NCBI RefSeq assembly: GCF_018417595.1
Contig: NZ_CP070982.1
Span: forward strand, 2,629,501 to 2,693,500
DNA from: Pseudomonas entomophila
GTDB taxonomy: Bacteria; Pseudomonadota; Gammaproteobacteria; Pseudomonadales; Pseudomonadaceae
DNA: 64,000 bases
Reading direction: 5' to 3'
Shown here: one piece after another, positions 17,825-27,001 of the stretch
How positions within the stretch are numbered: position 1 is the first letter of the stretch
Layout of the letters: each line of letters begins with the position of its first letter
Program-made: the position numbers and the translations under genes
Notes under the pieces: generated by a model
The model's input: only the letters and a program-made list of their open reading frames with translations
What the model was told of the DNA's origin: nothing
Databases searched by the model: none

Positions 17825-18778
17825 TCACGACGGCGGCATAACCTCGGATAGCGGGTGCAAGGCCCGAAACCCCTGCGCCTCCTCAACCAACCAGTCATGC
17901 ACCGCTCGCGCCCCCGGCTGGTTCAGCCCACCCGGCTGGTACAGCAGCACATAGCGCTTGTGGTTGGCGATCGGCACCCCGAACGGCACGATCAGCGCGC
18001 CGCGTTCCAGCTCGTCATTGAGCAGTGTGCGCCGTGCGATGGCCACGCCCACCCCGGCGATGGCCGCCTCGATGGTCAGGTGGTTGCGGTTGAAGGTGTG
18101 CCCCCGGCGCACGTCCAGCCCCTGTGCGCCGATACCCTCCAGGTAGAACTCCCACTCGGCGTATTCCGAACTGCCGCGCCAGGCGGTGATGTCGTGCAGC
18201 AGCGGGTAGTGCACCAGGTCCGCCGGCCCGTGCAGGGGCGGGCGGCCGCGCAGCAAGGCGGGCGAGCACACTGGGAAGATCTGCTCGTCCAGCAGGGGCG
18301 TGGAGAGCATGCCCGGGTAGCTGCCGTCGTTGAGGTCGATGGCCAGGTCGAAGTCGTCCGGGTGCAGGGCCTGGTTGCTGTCCTCGGCCACCAGGCGCAG
18401 CGCGATGTCCGGGTAGCGCTGCTGGAAGCGTGGCAGGCGTGGGGTCAGCCATTTGGCCAGGAACGAGGGGATCGAGCGCAGGCGCAGGGTACCGCGGATC
18501 TCGCCGGCATCCAGGCGCAGCAATTCCGCCTCGATGCCGCCGTAGGCCTCGGCCACGGTCTGCGCCAGGCGCTGGCCTTCGGCGGTCAGCTCGACACCCC
18601 GGGCACGGCGCAGGAACAGGCGAAAGCCCAGGCGCTCCTCCAGCAAGCGCATCTGTTGGCTGACCGCGCCGGGGGTGATGTGCAACTCCTCGGCGCAGCG
18701 GGTGAACGACAGGTGCCGCGCGGCGCAGGAGAACACATGCAGCCAGACGAACACCTGGCCATTGAGGGGTCCTTTCAT
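17825..18778 (-). CDS. LysR-family regulator (GcvA-like)
   Basis: 317 residues. An N-terminal winged helix (FSCAARHLSFTRCAEELHIT, then PGAVSQQMRLLEERLGFRLF) precedes a LysR substrate-binding domain that includes VGVAIARRTLLNDEL. The sequence is closest in style to the GcvA/AmpR branch (TPGAVSQQ). It is divergent from the serine dehydratase gene across about 145 bp and is a good candidate regulator of it. The 3' end faces the exopolysaccharide locus. Confidence 0.85.
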   Translation of the reverse strand: MKGPLNGQVFVWLHVFSCAARHLSFTRCAEELHITPGAVSQQMRLLEERLGFRLFLRRARGVELTAEGQRLAQTVAEAYGGIEAELLRLDAGEIRGTLRLRSIPSFLAKWLTPRLPRFQQRYPDIALRLVAEDSNQALHPDDFDLAIDLNDGSYPGMLSTPLLDEQIFPVCSPALLRGRPPLHGPADLVHYPLLHDITAWRGSSEYAEWEFYLEGIGAQGLDVRRGHTFNRNHLTIEAAIAGVGVAIARRTLLNDELERGALIVPFGVPIANHKRYVLLYQPGGLNQPGARAVHDWLVEEAQGFRALHPLSEVMPPS

Positions 18779-18924
18779 CGTTTAGTACTGCTAAAGGCTT
18801 GTGTAGGAAATTTCGTTGGTCATAGCGACCTGAGCACGGCAGTATCGCGCAAATTCGCAATACCGCTCAATTTTTCCAGACAGCCGTGACGCATCGTCCA
18901 TTGTGATCACGGCCAGGCATTAGC

Positions 18925-20301
18925 ATGGCTATCAGTGTTTTCGACCTTTTCAAGATTGGCATCGGCCCCTCCAGCTCCCACACCGTCGGCCCCATGCGTG
19001 CAGCGGCGACCTTCGCCCAGGCCCTGCGCGAGCGTGGCTGGCTGAGCCGGGTGACGCGGGTCGAGGTGCGCCTGTACGGCTCGCTCTCGGCCACCGGTGT
19101 CGGCCACGCCACCGATCGGGCCTGCCTGCTGGGGCTGATGGGCCAGTGGCCGGACCGCATCGACCCGCATAGCATCGAGTCGCGCATCGACCAGGTCATG
19201 AAAGAACAGAACCTGATGCTCGACGGCAGCCACCCGGTCGCGTTCCAGTATGCCCGCGACATGCGCCTGCTCGACGAAGACCTGGCCTACCACCCCAACG
19301 CGATGACCCTCGAGTGCTTCGACGGCCAGACCAGCCTGTTCAGCCAGACCTACTTCTCCGTGGGTGGTGGCTTCATCGTCGAGCAAGGCGAGATCGACGC
19401 AGCCGAGGCGAACGTTGGCCAGGTGGAATTGCCTTATGCGTTCTCCAGCGGCGCCGAGTTGCTGGCCCTGTGCAAGGCCCACGACCTGAGCGTCAGCCAG
19501 CTGATGATGGCCAATGAGTGTGCCTGGCGCCCGGAGCATGAAGTGCGCGAGGGGCTGCTGAAGATCTGGGGCGCGATGCGCGAGTGCGTCGACAACGGCC
19601 TGCGCAACGAAGGCATCCTGCCGGGGGGGCTCAACGTCAAACGCCGCGCTGCGCGCCTGCACCGCAGCTTGCAGGAGCTGGGCAAGCCCAACGTGATCGG
19701 TACGACGCTGAGCGCCATGGAGTGGGTCAACCTGTTCGCCCTGGCGGTCAACGAAGAAAACGCCGCGGGCGGGCGCATGGTCACCGCACCCACCAATGGC
19801 GCGGCAGGGATCATCCCGGCGGTGCTGCACTACTACATGAAGTTCAACCCCGGCGCTTGCGACGACGACGTGGTGGCATTCCTCCTGGCGGCGGCGTCGG
19901 TGGGCATCCTGTGCAAGAAGAACGCGTCGATTTCCGGCGCTGAGGTCGGTTGCCAGGGCGAAGTCGGATCGGCTTGCTCGATGGCGGCCGCAGGCCTGGC
20001 CGAAGTGCTCGGGGCCACGCCGCCGCAGTTGGAGAATGCCGCCGAGATCGCCCTGGAGCACAACCTGGGGCTGACCTGCGACCCGGTGGGCGGGCTGGTC
20101 CAGATCCCTTGCATCGAGCGCAATGCCATCGCTGCCGTGAAGGCGATCAATGCGGTGCAGATGGCCTTGCGCGGCGATGGCGAGCATTTCATTTCCCTCG
20201 ACCGGGTGATCCGCACCATGCGCGACACGGGCGCCGACATGCATGCCAACTACAAGGAAACCTCGCGTGGCGGCCTGGCGGTCGCCTTCGTCGAGTGCTG
20301 A
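18925..20301 (+). CDS. sdaA: L-serine ammonia-lyase (iron-sulfur, single chain)
   Basis: 458 residues, the normal length of single-chain bacterial L-serine dehydratases. The beta domain starts [20 protein letters not shown] followed by VGPM, the diagnostic SSSHT motif. The catalytic alpha domain has [20 protein letters not shown] followed by CSMAAAG and then [16 protein letters not shown], supplying the three cysteines that hold the 4Fe-4S cluster. It converts L-serine to pyruvate and ammonia. Divergent from the LysR gene. Confidence 0.95.
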   Translation: MAISVFDLFKIGIGPSSSHTVGPMRAAATFAQALRERGWLSRVTRVEVRLYGSLSATGVGHATDRACLLGLMGQWPDRIDPHSIESRIDQVMKEQNLMLDGSHPVAFQYARDMRLLDEDLAYHPNAMTLECFDGQTSLFSQTYFSVGGGFIVEQGEIDAAEANVGQVELPYAFSSGAELLALCKAHDLSVSQLMMANECAWRPEHEVREGLLKIWGAMRECVDNGLRNEGILPGGLNVKRRAARLHRSLQELGKPNVIGTTLSAMEWVNLFALAVNEENAAGGRMVTAPTNGAAGIIPAVLHYYMKFNPGACDDDVVAFLLAAASVGILCKKNASISGAEVGCQGEVGSACSMAAAGLAEVLGATPPQLENAAEIALEHNLGLTCDPVGGLVQIPCIERNAIAAVKAINAVQMALRGDGEHFISLDRVIRTMRDTGADMHANYKETSRGGLAVAFVEC

Positions 20302-20309
20302 CCGCGATC

Positions 20310-20381
20310 CTGTAGGAGCGGCTTCAGCCGCGATCACCCAGGCACTGCGTTGCCTGCATCGCGGCTGAAGCCGCTCCTGCA
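20310..20381. repeat. REP pair overlapping the 3' end of a LysR gene
   Basis: The inverted arms are TGTAGGAGCGGCTTCAGCCG and CGGCTGAAGCCGCTCCTGCA, between the convergent serine dehydratase and LysR genes. The last 19 codons of the LysR reading frame lie within it. Confidence 0.85.
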
Positions 20382-21241
20382 TCCTCCAGCGCTGTCCTGA
20401 GCACCGCACTCAGGTGCCGGCGCTGGCTCTTCTCATGCTCCAGCAGCACCATCCGCCGCGTCAGCTGCGGCTCGCCGAAGGGCAGCACGGTGGCGGCCGG
20501 CAGGCGCTCCAGGTCCTCGTCGGCCATCGGAATGATCGCCACCCCCAGGCCCATGGCCGCCATGCGTGCCAGCGCTTCCTGGCTGTCCAGCTCCATCTGT
20601 TCGCTGACCTGCAAATGCTGGCGGCGCAACTCCTGTTCGATCTGCCGGCCGGCCCAGGCGCGCTTGTCGAAGCGCAGGAAGGGTTGCCCGGCCAGCAATT
20701 GCGTCACGCTCTGCCCAGCCAACTCCGGGCTGGCGATGGCCCAGAAGCGGTCCTCGAACAACGGGGTGTAGCGCAGGCACTGCGGATAGGGGCTGACCGG
20801 CTCGGTGGTGATCGCGGCATCCAGCTCGCCGTCCTCGACGCGCCGGGCCAGTTCCGCCGACATGCCCGACACCACGCTGATGTGCAGGTGCGGGTGATGG
20901 GCCTTGATCCACACCAGCGCCTTGGGCAGGCGCCGGGCCAGTACGGTATGAATCGCACCGATGCGCAGGCGCCCGCGCAGGCCCGGGCCGCTGGCCAGGG
21001 TGTCGGCGAGTTCTTCATAGGCGGCCAGGATGGTTTCGGCGCGGGCCACGGCCAGTTGCCCGGCTTCGGTCAGCACGACTTGGCGGCGGCTGCGGTCGAA
21101 CAGGGCGACCTGCAGCTCGTCTTCAAGGGTCTTGATGTGCAGGCTCACCGCCGAGGGCGTCAGGCTCAGCAGGTCGGCGGCGCGGGCGAAGGTGCCATGG
21201 CGGGCGATGGTCACCAGGGTACGCAGGGCTTTGAGGGACAC
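20324..21241 (-). CDS. LysR-family regulator
   Basis: 305 residues. The DNA-binding domain MSLKALRTLVTIARHGTFAR, then AADLLSLTPSAVSLHIKTLE, precedes a substrate-binding domain with RLRIGAIHTVLARRLPKALV and MAAMGLGVAIIPMADEDLE. The C-terminal tail (roughly DAGAASAAMQATQCLGDRG) is encoded by the REP element, so the natural end may once have been different. It is just upstream of, and on the same strand as, the ABC permease and binding-protein genes, and could regulate them; the target is not shown by the sequence. Confidence 0.83.
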   Translation of the reverse strand: MSLKALRTLVTIARHGTFARAADLLSLTPSAVSLHIKTLEDELQVALFDRSRRQVVLTEAGQLAVARAETILAAYEELADTLASGPGLRGRLRIGAIHTVLARRLPKALVWIKAHHPHLHISVVSGMSAELARRVEDGELDAAITTEPVSPYPQCLRYTPLFEDRFWAIASPELAGQSVTQLLAGQPFLRFDKRAWAGRQIEQELRRQHLQVSEQMELDSQEALARMAAMGLGVAIIPMADEDLERLPAATVLPFGEPQLTRRMVLLEHEKSQRRHLSAVLRTALEDAGAASAAMQATQCLGDRG

Positions 21242-21319
21242 GCGGGGGAGGCTCCGGGCTGCGCTGGTCGTGGGCGATTGTCCGGTTCGCCCACGGTGCT
21301 GGCAAGCCCGTTTGCGGCC

Positions 21320-22168
21320 TCAGTGCTTCGGGCGGCCATAGGCCTGGCTGATCCGGTCGATCACCATGGCCAGCGCGACGATGGCCAGCCCAGCCTCCAT
21401 GCCCTGGCCGACATTGAGCGTCTGGATGCCGGCCAGCACATCCTCGCCCAGCCCCCGGGCGCCGATCATCGACGCCACCACGACCATCGACAGGGCCATC
21501 ATCACCGACTGGTTGAGCCCGGCCATGATGCTGGGCATGGCCAGGGGCAGGGCGATGCGCCACAGCCGTTGCCAGCGACCGGCGCCCAGGCCGTGGGCAG
21601 CCTTCAGCAAAGAAGGGTCGATCTGCGCCAGGCCCAGCTCGGTCAGGCGCACCAGCGGCGGCAGGGCGTAGACCAGGGTGGCGAACACCGCCGGCACCTT
21701 GCCCAGGCCAAACAGCATCAGCACCGGGATCAGGTAGACGAAGGCCGGCAGGGTCTGCATCACGTCCAGCACCGGCAGCAGCAGGCGCCGGGCCAGCGGC
21801 CGGGTGGCCAGCAGGATGCCCAGGGGCACGCCGACCAGCACGCACAGGCTGCTGCTGACCAGCACCAGGGCGAGGGTCTGCAACAGCTTGTCCCACAGCC
21901 CCAGCACGCCGATCAGGGCCAGCAGCAGCGTCAGCGCCACGGCCCGCGCCAGGCTGCGGCTGGCGTGCCAGGCCAGCAACCCCACCAGCAGCAGCAACAG
22001 CCACCAGGGCAACAGGCGCAGCAGGTTCTCCAACGCCACCAGCAGTTGCAGCAGTTGCTCGGAGACACCACGCAGGTCATCGCCGTAGTGCAGCACCAGC
22101 CAGTCGACCAGGCGGTTGACCCAGGGCGCGAAGGAGAATTGCAGGGCTTCGGGGAAACCACCGCTCAC
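21320..22168 (-). CDS. ABC transporter permease, glycine betaine/choline (ProW) type
   Basis: About 282 residues from a GTG start at 22168 that overlaps the stop of the binding-protein gene (GTGA). Six or so helices are present. The binding-protein-dependent permease signature reads ALPLAMPSIMAGLNQSVMMA then LSMVVVASMIGARGLG, the ProW/OpuAB pattern including LNQSVMMALSMVV. It would form the membrane channel for a quaternary amine or proline-like solute. No ATPase gene lies next to it, so a ProV-like ATPase must be encoded elsewhere or the set is incomplete. Confidence 0.85.
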   Translation of the reverse strand: MSGGFPEALQFSFAPWVNRLVDWLVLHYGDDLRGVSEQLLQLLVALENLLRLLPWWLLLLLVGLLAWHASRSLARAVALTLLLALIGVLGLWDKLLQTLALVLVSSSLCVLVGVPLGILLATRPLARRLLLPVLDVMQTLPAFVYLIPVLMLFGLGKVPAVFATLVYALPPLVRLTELGLAQIDPSLLKAAHGLGAGRWQRLWRIALPLAMPSIMAGLNQSVMMALSMVVVASMIGARGLGEDVLAGIQTLNVGQGMEAGLAIVALAMVIDRISQAYGRPKH

Positions 22169-23181
22169 AGGGCGGCCTCGACCTTGGCGGCGCTGTCGGC
22201 CGGCAGCCAGGCTTTCCACACTTCAGGGTGGTCGCGCAGGAAGGTGAGCGCCGCCTCGCGGGGCGGCTGGCGTGACTCGCTCATCCGCGCCAGGGCCTTG
22301 TTCAGCAGGTCGATGGGCAAATCGACCTTCTCGAACAGGGCGACCAGTTCAGGGTGGGTGTCGTGGAACGCCTTCGACACGCCAATTGAGAGCTTGGCCG
22401 GCAACGAGCGGCTGCCCTTCGGGTCGGGGTTGGCGGCATCGGTGAGGGTGGCCCAGGCGGTGGCGTCGAACGGCGGCTCTTCCAGGCGCACCAGCTGGTA
22501 TCGGCCCATCAACGGGGTCGGGCTCCAGTAGTAGAACAGCACCGGCTTGCCCAGGCGGATCTGCGCCGCGATCTCGGCATCGAGGGCGGCGCCGGAGCCG
22601 CTGCGGAAGTTGTTGTACTGGCCGTCCAGGCCATAGGCCTTGAGTTTCTGGCTGTTGACGGTTTCGGAGGTCCAGCCGCTGGGGCTGTTGAGGAAGCGGC
22701 CCTTGCCGGGCGCTTCGGGGTCCTTGAACAGGTGTGGATAGCGTTTGAGGTCGGTGACGCTGCGCAGGTCCGGGGCCAATGCCTTGAGGTTGCGCGCGGC
22801 GTCGCCCTTGATCACATAGGCTGGCACCCACCAGCCTTCCTCGGCGTTCTTCACCGTGTCGCCCAGGGCGAACACCTGGCCGGCCTGTTCGGCCTTGACC
22901 CAGGCCGGGCTGCGGCCGGCCCATTCCTCGGCGATCACCTGCAGGTCGTTGCGGGCCAGGGCCACTTCCATGCTGACGGTGCTGCCGGGGAGGGTATCGG
23001 TGGCATGGCCGTAACCGTGCTCGACGATAAACCGCAGGATCTCGGTGGTCAGGGCGCCACTTTCCCAAGTGATGTCACCGAAGTGGATGGGTGCAGGTTG
23101 CTCGGCGGCAGCGGCGGAGTCGGTGGTGGCCAGGCCCAGGGCGAGCAGCAGGCCGGCCAGCAGGGTAGGGATCTTCTTCAT
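22165..23181 (-). CDS. Substrate-binding protein of a glycine betaine/proline-type ABC transporter
   Basis: 338 residues with a clear Sec signal (MKKIPTLLAGLLLALGLATT, cleavage near AAA-AEQ). The OpuAC/ProX fold is recognisable from ALTTEILRFIVEHGYGH, DLQVIAEEW, GDTVKNAEEGWWVPAYVIKG and LFYYWSPTPLMGRYQLVRLE. Aromatic residues in these motifs usually box the quaternary ammonium ligand. It is translationally coupled to the permease gene downstream. The substrate is inferred from family only. Confidence 0.87.
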   Translation of the reverse strand: MKKIPTLLAGLLLALGLATTDSAAAAEQPAPIHFGDITWESGALTTEILRFIVEHGYGHATDTLPGSTVSMEVALARNDLQVIAEEWAGRSPAWVKAEQAGQVFALGDTVKNAEEGWWVPAYVIKGDAARNLKALAPDLRSVTDLKRYPHLFKDPEAPGKGRFLNSPSGWTSETVNSQKLKAYGLDGQYNNFRSGSGAALDAEIAAQIRLGKPVLFYYWSPTPLMGRYQLVRLEEPPFDATAWATLTDAANPDPKGSRSLPAKLSIGVSKAFHDTHPELVALFEKVDLPIDLLNKALARMSESRQPPREAALTFLRDHPEVWKAWLPADSAAKVEAAL

Positions 23182-23257
23182 CGGGGCCTCGTCGATTGCC
23201 GTTCCGTGGGTAGGGGCAAAGTGTAGACGACGAGATTCGAGCCCTGGGGGTACGGCT

Positions 23258-23285
23258 GTTCGCCGGCAAGGCCGGCTCCTACAGG
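23258..23285. repeat. Short REP palindrome
   Basis: TTCGCCGGCAAGGCCGGCTC followed by CTACAGG is a single REP unit between the binding-protein and diguanylate cyclase genes. Confidence 0.7.
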
Positions 23286-23298
23286 TTGGTGCCAGCCG

Positions 23299-24480
23299 TT
23301 ATCCGGCGTACTGCAAGGCCCGGCTGCGGCCTTGTTGCTTGGCCTGGTACAGGGCGTGGTCAGCCATCGACAGCAGCCGTGAGAGGTCGCATTGCTGCGC
23401 GGGTTGGCTGGCAATGCCGATGCTCACGCCCAGCGCACCGGGCTCCAGCAGTGGCAAGGCGGCGAATGCCGCGCAGATCCGCCGCGCAACGTGCTCGGCC
23501 ACGGCTTCGTCACCATCCGGCAGCAGGCAGGCGAACTCTTCGCCGCCAATCCGGGCGAACAGGTCGCCCTCGCGCAGGTGACGACGGGTTTCCTCGGCGA
23601 ATGCCAGCAACACCTGGTCGCCCTTGGGATGGCCGAACTGGTCGTTGATCCGCTTGAAGTGGTCCAGGTCGCACAACAGCAAGGCCACCGGCTCTCGCCG
23701 CGCCGCGCTTGCCTGCAACAAGCGGGTGCCGTGTTCCATGAATGCCCTGCGGTTGCCGATACCGGTCAGCGGGTCGCTGTAGGCGGCGGCGCGCAACTGC
23801 ACTTCGGCGCGCTCGCGAACCATGGCCAGGGTGACATAGGAGATACCAATGGCGAACAGCATCGATTCGAACAGGATGAAGGCGAAGAAACCCGGGTGCC
23901 TGCCCTGGTCGGCGATGGCCTGGTCCAGGGCGGCGCCGTCGTCGATCAACAGGCGCGCGAAATACACCGCGCCATGCAGCCCGGTCAGGATCAGCGCCGG
24001 GGTGTACGACACCGGCAGGCGGACCCGTGGGCGGTACAGTTCGCGGATGCACAGTCCGGTGTAGAACAGGGTCAGCAGCGAGTAGGCCTGGACCCGCAGG
24101 CCAAGGCTGGCGTAAAAGCCTGGCCACAGGCTGAACAGCCACCAGAGCAGGGCGCCGGCGAACACCAGTGGCCAATGTACAGGGCGTCCGCCGAACACAC
24201 GCATGGCAGTCCAACCCAGGCCCGCGCCGACCAGCAGGACGATATTGCCCAGCACCAGGGCCAGGTAGTCCAGCCCCATGCCGCGCAAGGCGTTGAGGGT
24301 GACACCGAGGGTGCAGGCCAGCAGCATCGTCCCCAGGTACCCCAGGCTCGGGTCGCCGGCGCAGCGGCGCCAGGCGTGCAGGGTCAGGCTGCCCATCAGG
24401 GCGAAGATGAACACGGCGACCAGCATCAGGGTCGGCAGGCTAAGCGGCACGGTGCAAGGTTCTCGGGGTAAACGGCGCAT
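23299..24480 (-). CDS. Membrane-bound GGDEF diguanylate cyclase
   Basis: Up to 393 residues. Six or seven hydrophobic segments in the first 215 residues form a membrane sensor region. The C-terminal GGDEF domain has LTGIGNRRAFMEHG, LCDLDHFKRINDQFGH, and an intact active site RIGGEEF. The REGD five residues before it is a canonical inhibitory I-site (RxxD). It should therefore make c-di-GMP from GTP and be product-inhibited. c-di-GMP commonly drives exopolysaccharide production in Pseudomonas, so a link to the first locus is possible but unproven. The first start (ATG 24480) has no good ribosome-binding site; GTG 24450 is an alternative. Confidence 0.9.
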   Translation of the reverse strand: MRRLPREPCTVPLSLPTLMLVAVFIFALMGSLTLHAWRRCAGDPSLGYLGTMLLACTLGVTLNALRGMGLDYLALVLGNIVLLVGAGLGWTAMRVFGGRPVHWPLVFAGALLWWLFSLWPGFYASLGLRVQAYSLLTLFYTGLCIRELYRPRVRLPVSYTPALILTGLHGAVYFARLLIDDGAALDQAIADQGRHPGFFAFILFESMLFAIGISYVTLAMVRERAEVQLRAAAYSDPLTGIGNRRAFMEHGTRLLQASAARREPVALLLCDLDHFKRINDQFGHPKGDQVLLAFAEETRRHLREGDLFARIGGEEFACLLPDGDEAVAEHVARRICAAFAALPLLEPGALGVSIGIASQPAQQCDLSRLLSMADHALYQAKQQGRSRALQYAG

Positions 24481-24514
24481 GCTAAGCCAGGTCTGTGGCC
24501 ATTTGCCAGCTCAC

Positions 24515-25705
24515 TCAATGGATACTCGAGGCCAGTTCGAAGATCGGCATGTACATCAGGATCACGATCAGCCCGATCAGCAGGCCGATGAAGGTCATCA
24601 GCAGTGGTTCGAACAGTTTGACGAACCACTCCACCCAGCGGCCGATCTCCTGGTCGTGGAAGTCCGCGCAGCGTTCGAGCATCTCGCCGAGGTTGCCCGA
24701 CTGCTCACCCGCACGAAGCAGGCGCAAGGCGACCGGTGTCACCAGTTGCCCGGTTTCCAGCGCGTCGGACAGTGGCAGGCCTTCGGCGACACGGCGGCTG
24801 GCATGCTCCAGGCCATCGGCCGCAGCGCTGCCCAGCAGGCCGCGGGCCATGCCCAGGGCGGTGAGAATCGGGATGCCGCCCTGCAGCAGGATCCCCAGCG
24901 ACCGATAGAAACGCGCCAGCTCATACATCACCAGGCGCCGGTGCAGGGCCGGGATCCGTCGCGACTGGCGGCTGGCCCAGCGGCGCACGGCGGGATGGCG
25001 ACGCAGGGCGACCAGCATCGCGATACCCCCGAGGGCGCCGAGGCCCAGGGGCAATTGCTGGGCGTGCAGGAACAAGCCGATCTGCATCAGCACGCGCGAC
25101 AGCCAGGGCAACTCGGTGCCCATGCCCTCGAACACCAGGCTGAACCGCGGCACCACGTAGCCCAGCAGAAACAGCACCACGCCGCCGCCCACCAGCAACA
25201 GCAGCAGCGGGTACACCGAAGCGCCGACCAGTTTCTGCCGTACCAGGTCCAGGCGTTGGCGATAGCCGATGTAGCGAGCCAGGGCATCCCCCAGCGCGCC
25301 GGTGCGTTCACTGGATTGCACCAGGGCCACGTAGAGGCTGGGAAATACCTGCGGTTGCCGGGCCAGGGCCTGGGACAGCGAGCGGCCTTCATATAACTGG
25401 CGCACCAGCAGCTCCAGTGTCTTGCGCGGGGTGCCGGCGCTGGCCTTTTCAGTCAGGCTTTCCAGGGCGTCGATCAGGGGCAGGCCGGCGTTGAGCAGGG
25501 TGGCCAGTTCCTGGCTGAACAGCACCAGGTCGAAGGCCACCGCGCGGCGCCAGGGCAGGGCGCGCAGCCCCAGCCCCTGGCCGCGCACGCTGAGCACGCG
25601 CAAACCCTGCTCCTGGGCCTGGCGTCGGGCCTGCTCGATGTCCTCGGCCTCCACCTGCAACTGCGTCACGCCCTGGCTGCCCAGGGCCTTGAGTCGAAAG
25701 CGCAT
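24515..25705 (-). CDS. gspF: Type II secretion inner-membrane protein GspF
   Basis: 396 residues from ATG 25705 (MRFRLKALGSQGVTQLQVEA). Two repeated T2SSF domains are visible: FSQELATLLNAGLPLIDALE in the first and MYELARFYRSLGILLQGGIP in the second, each followed by membrane segments. It ends LMTFIGLLIGLIVILMYMPI then FELASSIH. GspF is the membrane platform contacting the secretion ATPase. Normal family length and intact. It follows gspG by 11 bp, but no other gsp gene is in the window, so the pair looks isolated. Confidence 0.9.
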   Translation of the reverse strand: MRFRLKALGSQGVTQLQVEAEDIEQARRQAQEQGLRVLSVRGQGLGLRALPWRRAVAFDLVLFSQELATLLNAGLPLIDALESLTEKASAGTPRKTLELLVRQLYEGRSLSQALARQPQVFPSLYVALVQSSERTGALGDALARYIGYRQRLDLVRQKLVGASVYPLLLLLVGGGVVLFLLGYVVPRFSLVFEGMGTELPWLSRVLMQIGLFLHAQQLPLGLGALGGIAMLVALRRHPAVRRWASRQSRRIPALHRRLVMYELARFYRSLGILLQGGIPILTALGMARGLLGSAAADGLEHASRRVAEGLPLSDALETGQLVTPVALRLLRAGEQSGNLGEMLERCADFHDQEIGRWVEWFVKLFEPLLMTFIGLLIGLIVILMYMPIFELASSIH

Positions 25706-25716
25706 GGCTTGGGCCC

Positions 25717-26142
25717 TCACTGCCAGCTGGTGATCTCGGCGTTTTCCCCGTCGCCGCCGGGCTGGCCGTCCTTGCCCATCGACAGCAGGTCGTATTCGCC
25801 GCCGTTCTCGCCCGGTTGCCGGTAGAGGTAGGCGCGGCCCCACGGGTCCTGGGGCACGGCTTTCTGCAGGTAGGGGCCCGACCAGCGTGTCTCGCCGCTG
25901 GGCGCGACCACCAGGGCCTGCAGGCCCTGTTCGCTGCTGGGGTAGTGGCCGACTTCGAGGCGGTAGAGGTCCAGGGCCTTGCCCAGGCCTTCGATCTGCG
26001 CCCGCGCCACCTTCGCTTCGGAGCGGCCGAGCTGGCTGAAGTACTTGGGCGCGACGATGCCGGCCAACAGGCCGAGCACCACCAGCACCACCAGCAGTTC
26101 GAGCAGGGTGAAACCACGTTGGGTGTGAATGCTGCGCTGCAT
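25717..26142 (-). CDS. gspG: Type II secretion major pseudopilin GspG
   Basis: 141 residues from ATG 26142, with GGAGGG 6 bp upstream. The prepilin peptidase site and hydrophobic helix read RGFTLLELLVVLVVLGLLAG, with Glu at +5. The globular part has PKYFSQLGRSEAKVARAQIE, LDLYRLEVGHYPSSEQGLQA, DPWGRAYLY and the calcium-site-type ending DGQPGGDGENAEITSW, all standard for GspG. It forms the pseudopilus shaft. Divergent from the lytic transglycosylase gene. Confidence 0.93.
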   Translation of the reverse strand: MQRSIHTQRGFTLLELLVVLVVLGLLAGIVAPKYFSQLGRSEAKVARAQIEGLGKALDLYRLEVGHYPSSEQGLQALVVAPSGETRWSGPYLQKAVPQDPWGRAYLYRQPGENGGEYDLLSMGKDGQPGGDGENAEITSWQ

Positions 26143-26316
26143 GGGGGAACCCTCCGTTGCGTGTGCACGGTGCTCATGCAACTGCCGTGCACGTCTGCGC
26201 CGGGCCCTTGCGCCATGCGGGATGGCAAGCGGCACGCGGCTTGCGTCGTCACTGTGGGCCCCGGGTTTTCCGGGGCATTTCCCCCACTTCGGGGGCCACG
26301 GTGGGAGGCGATCGAC

Positions 26317-26907
26317 ATGCGTGGACTGATTCTGGGATTGACCGGGCTGCTGGCGTTGGGCGCCCAGGCCGATGTGTATGTCTCCAGCGACGGCAAGGGC
26401 GGTTACGTGCTGTCCAACGTGCATCGGCCGGGGCGGCACTATGAGCGGGTGATCAGCGAAACGGGCACGGGGCCGGTCGATGCGCAACTGGTGACCGGGC
26501 GCCCCTACGCCGACCTGGTGGCCGCCGCCGCGCTGGCCAACGATGTGCCACAGGCCTTGCTGCATGCGCTGATCAAGGCCGAGTCGGGCTACAACCCCAA
26601 GGCGCGTTCAGCCAAAGGTGCGGGCGGGTTGATGCAGTTGATGCCGGACACCGCCAGGGAACTGGGGGTGAAGGATGTGCTGGACCCGCAGTCCAACCTG
26701 CAGGGCGGCGCGCGTTATCTGAAGCGCATGCTGACGCTGTTCGACAACGACATCACCCTGGCGGTGGCGGCCTATAACGCCGGGCCGGAAGCGGTGCTCA
26801 GCCGTGGCAAGGTGGTCCCCCCGTTTGCCGAAACCCGGCGCTATGTGCCGACGGTGTTGCGTGATTACCGATTATTGCGAGGGTTGGCGGAGGACGCGCC
26901 TTTGTAG
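26317..26907 (+). CDS. Periplasmic lytic transglycosylase (SLT family)
   Basis: 196 residues from ATG 26317, with GGGAGG 8 bp upstream. A short Sec signal (MRGLILGLTGLLALGAQADV) is followed by a SLT domain with ALLHALIKAESGYNPKARSA, where the Glu of ES is catalytic, then GLMQLMPDTARELGV, GGARYLKRML and AVAAYNAGPEAV. It cleaves peptidoglycan to make 1,6-anhydro-muropeptides. Lying divergent from gspG and gspF, it may open the wall for that secretion machine. The same arrangement is known for other secretion loci, so this is inference. Confidence 0.9.
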   Translation: MRGLILGLTGLLALGAQADVYVSSDGKGGYVLSNVHRPGRHYERVISETGTGPVDAQLVTGRPYADLVAAAALANDVPQALLHALIKAESGYNPKARSAKGAGGLMQLMPDTARELGVKDVLDPQSNLQGGARYLKRMLTLFDNDITLAVAAYNAGPEAVLSRGKVVPPFAETRRYVPTVLRDYRLLRGLAEDAPL

Positions 26908-26912
26908 GGCCC

Positions 26913-26993
26913 ACCTTGCTGGCGAACACCGGCTATGCCGGTGCCATGCACCGCGGTGTCTGCTTCGCGGGCAAGCCCGCTCCCACAAGGGCC
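26913..26993. repeat. REP-like palindromes between convergent genes
   Basis: Two small palindromes lie in this stretch: ACACCGGCTATGCCGGTG and TTCGCGGGCAAGCCCGCTCC. They sit between the 3' ends of the transglycosylase and aldo-keto reductase genes and may act as a two-way terminator. Confidence 0.6.
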
Positions 26994-27001
26994 GAGCAGC
27001 G

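Noticed and set aside
15764..20381. CRISPR array suggested by repeated palindromes
   Set aside because: The repeats are REP units at gene ends, few and unevenly spaced, with no spacers or cas genes.
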